The translations under genes were made by a program, and so were the position numbers. Below the pieces are notes generated by a model. It worked only from the letters and a program-made list of their open reading frames with translations. It searched no databases and was not told the DNA's origin. Of a stretch of DNA of 64,000 nt, positions 11,564 to 23,781 are shown piece by piece. The stretch comes from Hevea brasiliensis (lineage: Eukaryota > Streptophyta > Magnoliopsida > Malpighiales > Euphorbiaceae). Location of the stretch: NCBI RefSeq assembly GCF_030052815.1, contig NC_079495.1, positions 55,778,773 to 55,842,772 on the forward strand, read 5' to 3'. Every line of letters starts with the position of its first letter. Position 1 is the stretch's first letter.

Positions 11564-14062
11564 TGTAACATCCTCACTTTAGCTAGTCCGTACAGTCTAT
11601 TGTTCCGGTGACCAATGTTGGTTCGGACAGCTAGAATGTTTGAAATTATAAATAGACTAGAGTGAGGAGTTATAAAGAAACTAAATAATTCTCATAACTC
11701 AAGGAAAATTTATAGGAATGAAATATACTAAGGTTAAATGAGCCGAAACCCCGGTGATGAGTAACCCAAAGGGGAAGTGACGGTGAAGGCTGTTAACAAC
11801 CCTAGACCTAGGGGAAAAATTATAATATAATTTTTGGGACTCCAAAGAAGGGTCATTGACGTTCTAATGGCATTAGAATGCTAAGAAAATGGTTAGAAAA
11901 ATTTTTTCTATCAGTACACACAATTTTAGCTCGTTAAGCCAAACGAAGGGCATTTTGGTCATTTCGTCTTCACAGATGATTTTTGGCCAACTTGTCCAAT
12001 TAAATAAATAATTTATATGACATAAAATATGAATAAATGTTGTTAAAAATTTAATTGAAATTAAATAGACAAGAAAAGGATAGAAAATGAGAAAAAATGA
12101 GGATTTTAACATCATTATGATGTCATTACTATTCTCCCACCCAATCAAATGTTGACACATGGCACTAATATGTTTAAAAAGACTTAATGGACAGAAAACA
12201 AAAGAAAAAAAATCAGAAAGCTTTATCCCTTTCTTCCTTGCCGTCTCCCTCCTCACCCATTGTCCACCATTTTCAAGCTTTACAAAGCTTGATTTGCTTG
12301 GTTTTTACCCAACTAAACCCTATGTTCCCAACACAAAAACTTATTCTTTCATGGTAAATCTTTTGGGAGCAAAAAGAAGTGAAAAAGAAGAACCCTAGCA
12401 AGTTGGAATTTCACTCCATTAGAGGTTAGTGACTTAAACTTGTTTTTCTCTTTAAATTCATGTTGAAGGAGTGGTAATTGATGCAAATTTGCAAGAAAAT
12501 TTAGTAAACATTATGTGTATGTCTTGCTCTAAATTCCAGCAGCCTTGAACTTGTTAGTGTTTTGAACAATTCTTAGAATTAAAGTGGTATAGTGGCTGCC
12601 CTTAACATTAATTTATTGGTTAGGATAGTGAAAGGTAAGTGAATGTAAGTTTTGAGATGGTTGAGCTAGGGTTTGAGCCTAAAATTGTGACTTATTCATG
12701 TATTTGGTGAAAGAGAGTTTTAATGGTCAATTATTGACTATTTGGCTGTGTGTGAATAAAAAATGAAGTGGTTTGTGTAGTGGGAATTGAGTTTGGTGTG
12801 GCTGCCCTTGGTGACCTGCAGGACTGGGCATGAGTCCAGTAGGTTTGGGCAGCAATAACTGGAGTTGTAGAGGTTCAATTAGTGCAAGGCCAATTGGACA
12901 TAAAATAGACACATAATGGCACAACTTTGGTGAAGAAACCATGCCCAGAAAACCAAACCATGTTGACCTAAAGATTGCCCTAATCCGGGTGACCTGCATT
13001 CTGCCTGGGCAAAATGACCAAATGAATAGTGTTTAGTCATTTGGTCATAACTCAGTGTAGAAAGGTCCAATTGACCTGAAATTTTACCAGAAACAAGCTG
13101 AGATATAGACCTACAATTTTCATGGAGAAATCTAAGCCAAATTATGACCATAACATATTCAAAAAGTGACCTGCAGTCACTACTCAAAATACAATAGATT
13201 TGGTCAGTCTAGAAATTCTGGAAAAATTATAATCCGGCCAGTTGTGGTTTTTGGGCCATAACTTGAGCTACAAAACTCCAAATGGAGTGATTCAAAAATG
13301 GAAATATAACTAGACAAAATAAGGAACAACTTTCATGAGGACAACTTTGCCAAATTCCTACTGCAAAAATGACTAATGGAATAGTAAATACAAAGCTTGA
13401 AAACTGAAAATTTTGAACAATTAACATTAAACTTAGAAATGGTATTGGCAACCAATACCAACAATTTTAGAATGCAAAATGTGGTATGTTGGGAATATTA
13501 AAACCAATGTACTTATTGTCCATGTAAAAGTCAACATTTTTGTTTACTAATGAATTGAATAGTGACACCAAAACTTGAATTTCAAGAATTGTGAAACTTG
13601 AAAGTGTAATATGCCCTAGTATACCTAGCAAGATTGGTTTGGATAGGTTGGCATGCCAATAGGGTTCTATTAGCAGTACTGCATATGGCTTCATGCCATT
13701 CTGTGTTTTATGGCCTCACGTGCCATTCTGTGACATAAAAGCCTTTGGCTATATTAATTGAGTCATTATACTTGAATTATATCCTTGATGATTATTACAG
13801 CTTATTAGCTGTTCTGTTGCACACCGGGAGACACAATGTGACCGATGGTGTGATGGTCTGAGGTACTTAGTACCTAGTGCCAGTTTACCCATTTATCCAG
13901 TCCAGTCGTCTAGTATGGGTTACTCGGGCAATGATAATGAATTTTGCAAAATTTTAATCAACTTATACTGAAATAAATGCCAGAAATTAAGTCTACAAAA
14001 AATGTAAACATACATTCTGCATATTTACTTTATTTTAGTTATTTTATTTTATATTATCACCA

Positions 14063-14080
14063 CTAAGCAGAATTGCTTAG
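14063..14080 (+). other. LTR hairpin 1 (CTAAGCA / TGCTTAG)
   Basis: Same 7-pair stem as in copy 1 of family S. Confidence 0.6.
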
Positions 14081-14507
14081 TGCGTTGCTTTTGCCACGCG
14101 CAGGTACTGGAGACATAGCTGGGGAGTCTTGCAGGCCTCATACAGGGTGAGCCTTTAGATCTGCACTCAGAGTTCAGAGTCACCTCACATTGCAGTGCAT
14201 TTGGTAGGACATTAGGCCACTTTTGATATTTTGGTATTTTGGTATTTTGTATTTTGTCAACTTCTGTAATGTATATTATAAACTCATGTAATTATGCTTT
14301 TGATGTAATTATCTATGAACTATGTTCAGTAATAAATGTGAGCATTTCTCATTGAGTTGACTGTGATATGAAATGAATGGAATTTTGAGATACTGAAGTC
14401 ATTTAAGAAATTGTTGAGAATATATTGGTGGTTGACTGTGAATGATGTGATGATTTTATTGGATGTATTTTTAACAGATTCAGAAGAACTGTTTTTCTAA
14501 TTTACAG

Positions 14508-14522
14508 CCGGCACTCTGCCGG
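14508..14522 (+). other. LTR hairpin 2 (CCGGCA / TGCCGG)
   Basis: Six pairs with loop CTC; the loop differs from copy 1 (CTT) while the stem is unchanged. Confidence 0.55.
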
Positions 14523-14676
14523 ATTTTCTATAAAATTTGTGAAAAATTCAAATTATTTAAAAATTGTAAATAAAAAAGTAAAAAGGGTAAATTGAATTGA
14601 AATATGATTTGGTGCTCCAACACACTGTGTGGCATATCTTGCTCGGCTACACTGTAGACGGGTAAGGGGTGTCATA

Positions 14677-15501
14677 ACTAATGCTCTGGCTGCTTTTATG
14701 GATCTGATGAACACTATCTTCAGACCATACCTCTATCAGTTTGTTGTGGTATTCATAGATGATATATTGGTCTATTCGAGGAGTGCAAAAGAGCATGATA
14801 GACATCTGCAGATTGTACTACAGACTTTGAGGGAGAAACAGCTATACGCCAAATTATCGAAATGTGAATTTTAGCTGAAAGAAATATCTTTCTTGGGGCA
14901 TGCAGTATCAGTAGAGGGCATCAAGGTAGATCTAAGTAAGATTGAAGCTGTCCTTAATTGGAGGCCACCCATAAATATCACGGAGATTCACAGTTTTCTG
15001 GGTTTAGCTGGATACTACAGTCGATTTGTGAAGGGATTTTCTATGTTGGCATCTCCATTGACTAAGCTATTTCGAAAAGATGTGAAATTTTAGTGGACGG
15101 ATAAATGCCAATAGAGTTTTGATGAATTGAAGAAATGTTTGACTAAAGCTCCAGTCCTGACTTTACCTACTCCGAGTAAAGAATACACAGTTTACAGTGA
15201 TGCTTCTCATAATGGGTTACGCTATGTATTGATGCAAGATCGAAATGTCATTGCCTATGCATCACACCAGTTAAAACTGCATGAGAGGAATTATCCGACA
15301 CATGATTTGGAACTTGCAGCTATAGTGTTTGCTCTTAAGATCTGGAGACACTATTTGTATGGGGAAAAGTGTTACATTTACACAGATCATAAGAGTTTGA
15401 AGTATTTGGGCACTCAGAAGGAGTTAAATTTGAGACAGAGGAGATGGTTAGAGTTGATAAAAGACTATGATTGTCTGATAGACTATCAGCCATGGAAAGC
15501 T
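14677..15501 (+). pseudogene. E1 pol, second part: RT C-terminus and RNase H
   Basis: The RT frame resumes at ACTAA (second target copy). The catalytic motif reads FIDDILVYS (about 14752-14778), both Asp intact. RT thumb motifs follow ([26 protein letters not shown]). RNase H begins near 15184 with [12 protein letters not shown], then [22 protein letters not shown] and [10 protein letters not shown]; its acidic residues are recognisable. Stops at 14872, 15091 and 15112 are all TAG; those at 14872 and 15112 replace what should be Trp and Gln. The frame ends at 15501 where the outer LTR of the composite block is inserted; codons beyond 15501 belong to that LTR. Confidence 0.85.
15497..15501. 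repeat. Target-site duplication AAGCT (left copy)
   Basis: Matches 36627-36631 exactly. It falls inside the RNase H-integrase connection codons of E1. Confidence 0.9.
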
Positions 15502-16791
15502 TGTAACACCCCTATGTTTGGTAGTGCATTCTACTGTTTCGGTGACCAGTGTCGATCCGGACAGCTAGAATGCCTATAACAACATTTAAAAGTTAGTGAG
15601 GAGACATAAAATAATGAAATACAAGAAAAGAAAATACAAGAAAAGTAAAGAAAAAATGATAGCAATAAAATGAAACTAAGTTAAACTAGCCAAAAACCAT
15701 AGCGATGGGTGACCGCATCGGGAAGTTGAGACGTAGACCGTTGACTAGCCCTGGACCGCGGAAAACCATAGAAAATATTTTTAAGACTTAAATGAACATC
15801 TATTGAAGTATAAATGTCATTAGAAATATCAAAGAAAAATTAATTAATTAGTACAAAGAAAAACAAGAAATCGAGAAAACGACAAAACTCGGTATTACCG
15901 AAAAATCGGGAATACAGCCCGAATAGGGGCATTGTGGTCATTTGACACCTAGTGTTGACTTTTGACCTCAATGTCCATTAAAAATAAGTGGTATTACACT
16001 TTGAAAATGTCATAAAAAATAAAAATGTGGTACATTATTTAAATAGTGAAAGAAATGAGGCAAATGTGCAAATTATGAAACTTTAACTAATTAAATCATT
16101 AATTTATGGTTAGTGCTCCACTAAGTGGGATTAGTGGACATATAAAACCAAGTGGACAGCATGCAAATTCACTTTCTTCCTCATTTTTTTCACTTTGCCG
16201 AATTACTTTCTCAAGTTCTTCCATGGCCAAATGTTCTTCCAAGCTTCCTCCATGGCCATTCATGCATAAGCTCAAATCTACCATGATTCAAGCCATATTT
16301 CTTAAACTCCCTTCATTAAAAGTGGTCTTCACACCATGGGCAGTATGTGGGTAGTAAAAAAGAGAGAAAATTCCATGGATTTGTGAAGCTCAAGTTGAGG
16401 TTAGTGCTTAATCTTTCCATTTTCCTTCAATAATCCTTGTGTTGAGCTTTGGGTAAGTTGAATTGCTAAGAAAAATTGAGGAAATGATGAGTATTGGTGA
16501 ACCTTAATTTTAGCAGCCATGGAAATGCAGGGTTAGTGACTTATTCTTATATGTATTGCATGGAAATTAAGGTTGATTAACTCAAATAAAAGTTGTAGTA
16601 GGTTAATGTCCAAGTATGTGCATGTTAGTGCTTGAATTAAGGGTTTGAAATGGGACCTTGATGCTTTGGCAAATTGCCATGTTTGGCAGCCTATAATATC
16701 ATGAAGTTGTGTGTGAATATGAAGTTTATTAATGAAATATGATAGTTTTAAATTGTGGGTAGCATGTGCAAGTGATATTGAAGTATGAGCA
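15502..16791 (+). repeat. Outer LTR, left part
   Basis: Related to but clearly diverged from E2 LTRs (compare the first 80 bp with those at 16792). Cut at 16791 by the first LTR of the array; the five bases before the junction are GAGCA, with no partner found on the right because that side is deleted. Confidence 0.85.
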
Positions 16792-19700
16792 TGTAACACC
16801 CCAAAGTTCGGTAGTGCGTTCTACTGCTCCAGTGACCAGTGTTGTCCGAACAGCTAGGATGCCTAGAACTACACTTTGACATGAGGGAGGAGACATAAAA
16901 TAATAAAATACAAGAAAAGAAAATACAAGAAAAACAAAGGAAAAATAATAGCAAAGAAAGGTAATCAAGTTAAACGAGCCGGGAAACCTAACGATGGGTG
17001 ACCGCACTGGGAAGTCACGGCGTGGACCGTTGACTAGCCCTGGACTGCGGGGAACACTGGAAAATATTTTTAGGACTTAAATAGACCCTTATTGAAGTAT
17101 AAATATCATTAGAAATACCAAAGAAAAATTAAATAATTAGTACAAAGAAAAGTGAGAAATCGAAAAACAGACAAAACCTGGTGTTACCGAAAAATCGGGA
17201 ATGCAACCCGAACAGGGGCATTATGGTCATTTGACATCCCGAATTGTCTTTTGACCTAAATGTCCATCAAAAATAAATAATATTACACTTGGAAAATATA
17301 ATGAAAAATTAATTTAGGGGTACCTAATGTAAATAGCAAAAATGGGGAGTTAAATGTGGGAAATTGAAACTTTTGAATAAATTAACATTATCTTTCCACT
17401 TAGTGCTACACTCACACCTAAAGTGGACCAGTTAATCTGCATTTGGACAGCAGATTCATTTCCTTCTTCAACCTCAAAAATTCAGCCGTGAGCCTCCAAG
17501 AAGAACTCCATGGCCAAAGCTTCCAAGCTCCATGCATGAACTCCAATCTTCACTTTCATGCCATAAATCCAACAAGTCCCTTCATGAAAGTTTGTCTACT
17601 CATCACAAGGAAGAGTTTGATACCAAATTTGAGAAGTTTAAACAAGGTTTAACAAGCTCCAACCATAAGGTAAGTTAGCATTTTTGAAGATTTCTTTGAT
17701 AAACTTTGTATACATGTTATGGGTGTTGGTTTTGTGAGGGAAATTTTTAAGTTTGAAGAGTATTGAGATATCCATTTTTGGGCAGCCATGTAATCATGTA
17801 TTGATGAAGTATTTGTACATATAATTGATGAGAATTATGTTGGTTGTGATGATTTAATAACCTAGTGAATTACTTCATATTTATATGGTGATTTTTGGCA
17901 CTTAGATGGGAATTGATGAATTGTAGGACAATTTGGTGTTGAAGAAGATTTTCGGCAGCTTGGGGACACTTGAATAAATGTATGTATTCATGGAAGTGTT
18001 GGCAGAATATTGACATAGAAGGATTGATGGATATGTATATGAACTTGTTGTGTAAAGAGTATGTAAAAACTAGTAATGTTATGTGTATGTGTAATTGTGT
18101 TTGAACTTTGGGAATTAGAGTTATATTTGGTATGTTGAGGATAATTGTAATCTGCCCAAAGTAATGTTAATGTAAAGTAATATATAGTTTTGGTAATGTA
18201 CCAAAACAGATTTGGTAGGGAAGTAAACATATTGCAAGGTAAATGTGTGTAATTGATGTGTGTTAAGCAAAGTAACCAAGGGCAGTGTACATTTTAGCCA
18301 ATAAGTTTAAATGTGTAACCTCAATTGGTATGAGACCAATTGGAGGTGGAACTAGGCAAAAAATGTGCCAACTTTCATTGAGAAAACATACCAAAATTCT
18401 GCTTGCAAGGTGACCTAAGAAAATGACCAATTCGGATTAGGTACAATTAGGACCTGAAAAATGACCAATTGGGCAGCAGTGAGTGTTTAGGCCATAACTC
18501 ACTCAAAACAGGTCCAATTGACCTGAAATTTTAACCATGAATAGTTAAGACACATACCTACAAGTCTTATGAAGACACCAAAACCCAGAAATGACCAGAA
18601 GAAAGTCAAAAAGCTTGCACAAGTTCGGGTCCAAAAACTGGCCGAACCAAAGTTGACCAAATTGACCTAAAATTGACCTAATTTGATGCCATTTGACCAG
18701 CAATAGTATAATGACCATAACTTGGTCTACTTAACTCGGATTGACCTGAAATTTTGCCCCTTGTGCAATAAGACATAGATCTACAAGTTTGTAGTTTTGA
18801 CTGAAACCCGAAAACCGAGGGAACTAGATCGTCCGGCTAGGTCAAACTAGTATCCCGGAATCCAGCAAGTTACATTAAAATGCACTAAACAAGGAAACGA
18901 GTTTGGTAAAACGTACCAACCCTAAAACCCTATCAAATATGACATATTAATAACGTTAAGACCTAATTTACCTAGAAAACATCGAGGGTCGGTATATTAG
19001 GTGATTAAGCAAATAATGGTATTCATTGAATAATTGAGTTCAGTGAATTACTTATCGAACATTATCATTATAGACAATTTAATTTAGTACTGAAACACTT
19101 CAAATTGTGTTTCTCAGTTAGCAAGGACTCAGCAAAAGGGAAAGAAATACTGAGTCAAGACCAAGATACAAACATCAGAGGTTTGTGCACAACTAGTTTT
19201 TAACTGATTTTGTTTTGAATATTTCATATGATTAAATGACATATTTTTCTTATGTATTATGTTTAATAAGCATTGGATTTAATTCAATGATTATTGAAAA
19301 TTGTTATAATATGTATGAATTTAGCTTTGTGAAATGGTATTTCCACAAGTATTAAGCATTGTTATGGATTGAATAAATTATGTTTTAGAAAATTGTGATA
19401 GAACATGTTTTGAATTGTGATGGCAATTTTCATGGAAAAATGCAATTGTATGATTTGAATTGTGATGAGCATAAGACTTTATTGGATATTGAAATTGAAT
19501 TTGAATCAAATTATATTGTGATTTATGCTCACTAAAAGGATTGTGATATTATTTTATATCTCACTATAGATGCTTGACTAGGTTATTACCCGTCTCTCAT
19601 TTGTTGAGAAGACAATGGAGTTAGTTGTGTTTTGATTACCATGATGCGTGCAGGCTTAGATTTTCCTCGATTTGAGGTCGGATCTAAGTTTATTTTATCG

Positions 19701-20867
19701 TTATGGCCCTTGCGGAAGATTCATTATTGTGGTGGTATGCGTGCGATGATTCGACCTCCCGACCATAGGGAGTTAGAATCTGATTCGACCTCCCCGACCA
19801 TAGGGAGTTAGAATCACATCGAATATGGCCCTTTCGGATTAGTCTTGCATGGTTAGTGAGATAAAGAATGATTTTTGAGATAAAGAATGAGTTTTGAGAT
19901 CTGAGATGATTTTTGAGATACTGAGATGATTTTTGAAATACATAATGATTTTTGAGATCTGAGAATGGCTTTTGAATGGTAAGTAATTTTGATTTCAATT
20001 ATGGTTTATTTATAATTGATTTTGTTGGAATTACTTAAATGGTTAGTAATGATTTGATAAATTGAATTTTGTGATCAAAGTCATTTATACAAATGATTTA
20101 CATTATTGGCAGAATATTTTGAGTTTTGAAATTTGATGAGTATTGATTCCTAATTTATTTCTGTAAATTTTGTCAATGTATATTGTACTATGTTTTAAAT
20201 TATAGTTGTGCACCAGAGTTCACCACTCAATGATAACTTTGTATCTTTATCGCAGTAAGAAGAGCATAGAAGCGATAAGTAAATTTCCTTGAAGATATAT
20301 TCGATCGACTCGGGTATATCATAGGTATACCCATGTACATAGGTTTTGATGTATGCATGTAATAATATGTATGTAAATTATTTGAGCAATTGTATAGAAA
20401 CTCTTGTAAAATATTTTGGTATGTAATTAAATGTAAATTATTGTAAATGTAAATTTGAGATTTCATTTACGTGAATAGTTTTGTATTATATTTCTTGTAT
20501 CTCGATCTTTGAAAAATCAACTGGATTTGAGTTAAAAAAATGTTGTGTTGAGAAATATGTTGGAGTTGAGATTTGCAAATACATATTGAAGTGCTTTTTA
20601 CAGGTTTTTGAAGAAGCTGTTTTATCCAAAATACGAGGGCACTCTGCCAAAATTTTCTGAAATTCCAAATAATTCAAATGTGTCAATTCTATCACTTGAT
20701 TCAAAAGGTTTTAACACTGTAAATAGTGCTCACCACTGTAAAAGAAGTAAGAAAAGTTTTGAAAATCCCTTGTAGTGTATTTAATGGGTTATCGATGAAG
20801 CGGAGTTGGTAATTCATTAGGTATACTACGGGATCATGTTATGCCTTCTGGAGGGTAGGGTGTGACA
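16792..20867 (+). repeat. E2 LTR 1
   Basis: TGTAACACCC...GGGTGTGACA. CATAAC units at about 18492 and 18715. A duplicated 34-35-bp stretch with GACCATAGGGAGTTAGAATC lies at about 19748-19815, and six or so copies of a 19-bp TTTTTGAGATA repeat at about 19858-19979. Several CAG/CTG sites near 19650-20310 are altered relative to LTR 2 and E4. The minus-strand 80-codon frame repeated in every E2 LTR has no coding support. Confidence 0.9.
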
Positions 20868-20875
20868 TGTTTTAG

Positions 20876-20887
20876 TGGTATCAGAGC
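20876..20887 (+). promoter_or_regulatory. E2 unit 1 primer-binding site
   Basis: TGGTATCAGAGC, 8 nt after LTR 1, matching initiator Met-tRNA. Confidence 0.85.
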
Positions 20888-21053
20888 AATGGTTTTAAAG
20901 TGAATTTCGAACTGTGAATTTGAAATCTTTTTGTCGGTAACTACAACTGCTCAAATGTTTGATACATATAGTACATTTACATCATAAATGTGAACTAATG
21001 GAGAGGAATCTCCTTGTGTTGGTTGTATAGGAATAGAAAATTCTGTGAGAAAA

Positions 21054-21727
21054 ATGGAAGAGAAGAATGAGATAATAGAACAAGTTGAGGCCCCAGCTCC
21101 ACAAAATGTCGAAGGCCTGACTGTACCAGTTTTACCGGTACAAATTACTGCACAAATGGCCCAACAAATGGCCACTTTCTTTCAACAAATGGCTGATAAT
21201 CTGTCAGCCCAAGCCCAAGCACAGACCCAACCCCCACAAGGGCAGTGTGAAATGGAAAAGAGGGAGAAACCTATGGGTCAGAGTTCGAACAGTAATTTGG
21301 GGAAGAGAAAAGAATTTGAGGAAACCCGAGCTCAGAAATATGATAGAGGCGGATCATCGTGGCGAGACCACTAAGATCTAGTCGTCGAACGACTAGAAGT
21401 TCCTACCCTTCCCGCCAATGTGAAACTTGTAGAAGATATCATGGAGGTATTTGTCGTAAGGCCTCTGGAGCCTGTTACAATTGTGGAAAACTTGGACACT
21501 TTGCTAAAGATTGTGCTAAACCACCTCGATCTGCTCTCCGGAGTTCACAGACCGTCAGTCAAAGTCAAGATAGAAATAGAGTTGGTACTCCTCACCACTA
21601 TAACACAGTGAATCAACCCGAATATAGTAGCGCACCAGTCAGAGCGTCCACTATGCGCCAAGGAGAAAGAGCAGAAACATCAGATGTAGCTGCTGGTAAG
21701 TTCTTAATCTTGGAAAGAAACAATTAG
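21054..21727 (+). pseudogene. E2 unit 1 mini-Gag, frameshifted
   Basis: The ATG at 21054 (MEEKNEIIEQ) has the same leader and start as the intact E4 copy at 60761-61456. The N-terminal Gln-rich part (QMAQQMATFFQQM) is followed directly by a basic region and two Cys/His fingers (CETCRRYHGGICRK, CYNCGKLGHFAKDC); the capsid core seen in E1 is absent. A frameshift near 21358 coincides with a garbled CAGGGCAG site (compare 28378-28385) and may be a sequence error. Without capsid it could bind RNA but is unlikely to build a particle alone. Confidence 0.75.
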
Positions 21728-22700
21728 TTATTATTTGATCCCAGCACTACTTAGTTGTGTGTTAGTGTCGAATCAGTATGTTCATTGTTATTCCTTTACA
21801 TGGAAATGAATTTTGATGTATTATTGACTAGTCCTTTAGGATAATAACTATAATAACAAGTATGATTGACATTACTTTTGGAAGAATTGTTAGCTAAAAG
21901 TATTTTCTAACATACCATAAATTATAAAGCTAAATGGCGAGCCTACTTAATGTAAGGCAAGAGGACCTAAAAGTAAGTTACAGTAATAGAATTGCTCTAG
22001 ATGAGGACAAAGATGTTACTGTTAGTAATTGTCAAAGGAAATTGTAATCAGAATCGGTTTGGGATATTAGTGGATTCGAGAAAGATAAGATGTTAGAAAA
22101 CCTAGTCCATGAGGTTATAACGTAGTGACTATATAATGTTCTCGATGTTTGTATTGTAAGGCAGATTCTGATGCGAAACCTTTGGATTATTGTGTAGAGC
22201 TACGTGTTTCCTCGTGGTACAATAAGTAAGAATATTTGTAAGTAATCTATAAATTGATACGATTTGCACGAATAGGTACTATTCTTGAAATAAATGTGAA
22301 AATTTTAGTCGAAATTTAAAACTTGAACTAGCCTGTCGAAAGACTACACTTGTAAGGTAGCTAGAGTCAGTAACTCGGTTACAATAATGTGAACTACCAG
22401 CACCACAGTAATTGCTATAAGCTTAGAGATATCAGTACAACGTATCATCGTCAGAAAGATGGACAATTGAAATAAGTAATTCAGGTAAATTCGGAAACTC
22501 ATTGAGTTCCTATAAATAATGAAATGAAATGATAAAAATAACCTGTAAAATGTGATAAGCCCTCAAGAATATATCGAGAACTTGTGTCATTGAATCCGAG
22601 AGGAGATGGGACAGATACATCCCACTAACAGAATTTGTATACATTAATAAGTTTCAAGCTAGCATACTAGGGGCAACCTAATAAACATTGTAATGAATAA
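21728..22700 (+). pseudogene. E2 unit 1 scrambled pol remnant
   Basis: No long frame remains, but fragments of an ancestral pol are visible in order. A protease piece reads LFDPSTT then ...LLTSPLG (21729-21841; compare FDPGST and the IPLG motif in E1). A word matching the E1 sequence around MIDCRLKTV follows near 21864. An integrase piece ends HRQKDGQ..VIQ at about 22484. An intron-like insert is at 22485-22559, and the integrase resumes as ALKNISRTCVIE...RYIPLTEFVY until about 22680. RT and RNase H cannot be recognised. The same remnant is in unit 2 and E4, so the deletions predate the spread of the family. Confidence 0.6.
22485..22559 (+). other. Intron-like insert in old integrase piece, unit 1
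   Basis: 75 bp, beginning ATTCAG|GTAAAT and ending GATAAG, splitting integrase codons at the same place as the 76-bp insert of E3 (50157-50232). Sequence has diverged from E3 but length and ends are kept. Confidence 0.6.
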
Positions 22701-23719
22701 TATAACTATGGTTGTTGTGATGAGACTTAGAGGACACAGAATAGTCAAGATGCAGATAGGTCATAATTGTGAGACTAACCAAGTGCCTTACTTTTGCCAC
22801 CCGGATGGACTATAGCACGGAAAGATTGGCGGATTGTACATATATGAGATTGTAAAAGCGCATGGAGTGCAGTATCAATTGTGTCTGAGAGATCCTAGGT
22901 TCACTTCTAGATTAGGGTAGTCTTGAGAGAGCCCTAGGAACTAGTTTGAACTTCAAGACAAACATTCCACCCCGCAGACGGATGGCGATGCGAAAGGGTT
23001 ATTCAGATATTGGAGGATATGTTACGGGCTTGTGTGATTGAATTTGAAGGTAGTTGGGATACACACTTGCCTTTGATTGAGTTTGCTTATAACAACAGCT
23101 ACCAATCAAGCATTGGGATGCCTCCATATGAAGCTTTGTATGGCGGGAAGTGCGAACTCCCTTATGTTGGGATGAAGTAGGTGAAAGGAAGATGATTGGG
23201 CTAGAAATTGTTCAGCAGACATAGGAAAAGATTAGATTGATTAGAGATAGACTCAAGGCTGCATCAGACCGTCAGAAGTCCTATGTTGGTTTGAAAAGAA
23301 GAGATATTGAGTATGCAGTGGGTGATAAGGTATTCCTCAAAGTTTCTCCTGGGAAGAGAATTATGAGATTTGGCAGAAAGGGGAAGCGAGTCCTCGTTTC
23401 ATTGGACCATATGAGGTTACGGAAAGAGTGGGTCCTTTGGCATATCGGTTGGCATTACCTCGAGCTAGCAAAGATACAGTGTTTTCCATGTGTCCATGTT
23501 AAGGAGGTACAGATCGACCCATCTCATGTACTATCGGTTGAAGAGATTGAAGTAAACCTGCACCTCTCATATGAGGAAAAACCCATAAAAATTACGGCTT
23601 ATGAGGTGAAGCGGTGAGAAACAAGCAGATACACACAGTTAAAGTCTTTGTGGAACCATCATTCAGGCCAGGAAGCTACTTGGGAACGTGAAGAGGATGT
23701 GAGGAGACAGCACCCATAG
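22701..23719 (+). pseudogene. E2 unit 1 second integrase and chromodomain, broken
   Basis: Starts at the integrase core strand containing the first catalytic Asp (around 22710) and runs to TAG at 23717. Many small indels at CAG/CTG-type sites break the frame compared with unit 2 and E4 (for example 22980-23010, 23140-23160, 23390-23480). The C-terminal part carries the chromodomain-like tail (KPIKITAYEVK) ending at a frameshift near 23615. The zinc-binding N-terminus of integrase is absent. Most breaks may be base-call errors rather than real mutations. Confidence 0.7.
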
Positions 23720-23767
23720 TTGTTCAGAGACTAATGCCAGGTAAAATTTCGAGACGAAATTTATTTT

Positions 23768-23780
23768 AAGGGGGAGAGAG
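23768..23780 (+). promoter_or_regulatory. Polypurine tract, E2 unit 1
   Basis: AAGGGGGAGAGAG just before LTR 2; primer site for plus-strand DNA synthesis. Confidence 0.8.
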
Positions 23781-23781
23781 T

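Larger units (their letters stand above)
11564..14676 (+). mobile_element. Solo LTR, family S, copy 2, inside E1 RT
   Basis: A 3113-bp LTR that starts TGTAACATCC and ends GGGGTGTCATA, collinear with 625-3736. It interrupts the RT frame between the Thr and Asn codons of FGLTN. As in copy 1, the terminal CA seems mutated (TA). Hairpins are at 14063-14080 and 14508-14522. It inserted after E1, then lost its internal part by LTR-LTR recombination. Confidence 0.92.

Noticed and set aside
15127..15579. 150-codon frame running past 15501
   Set aside because: Its last 26 codons are LTR sequence of the inserted block; only the part up to 15501 is E1 RNase H.
19858..19979. 19-bp LTR repeats considered as a CRISPR-like array
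   Set aside because: Direct adjacent repeats without spacers, inside a plant LTR; an ordinary minisatellite.
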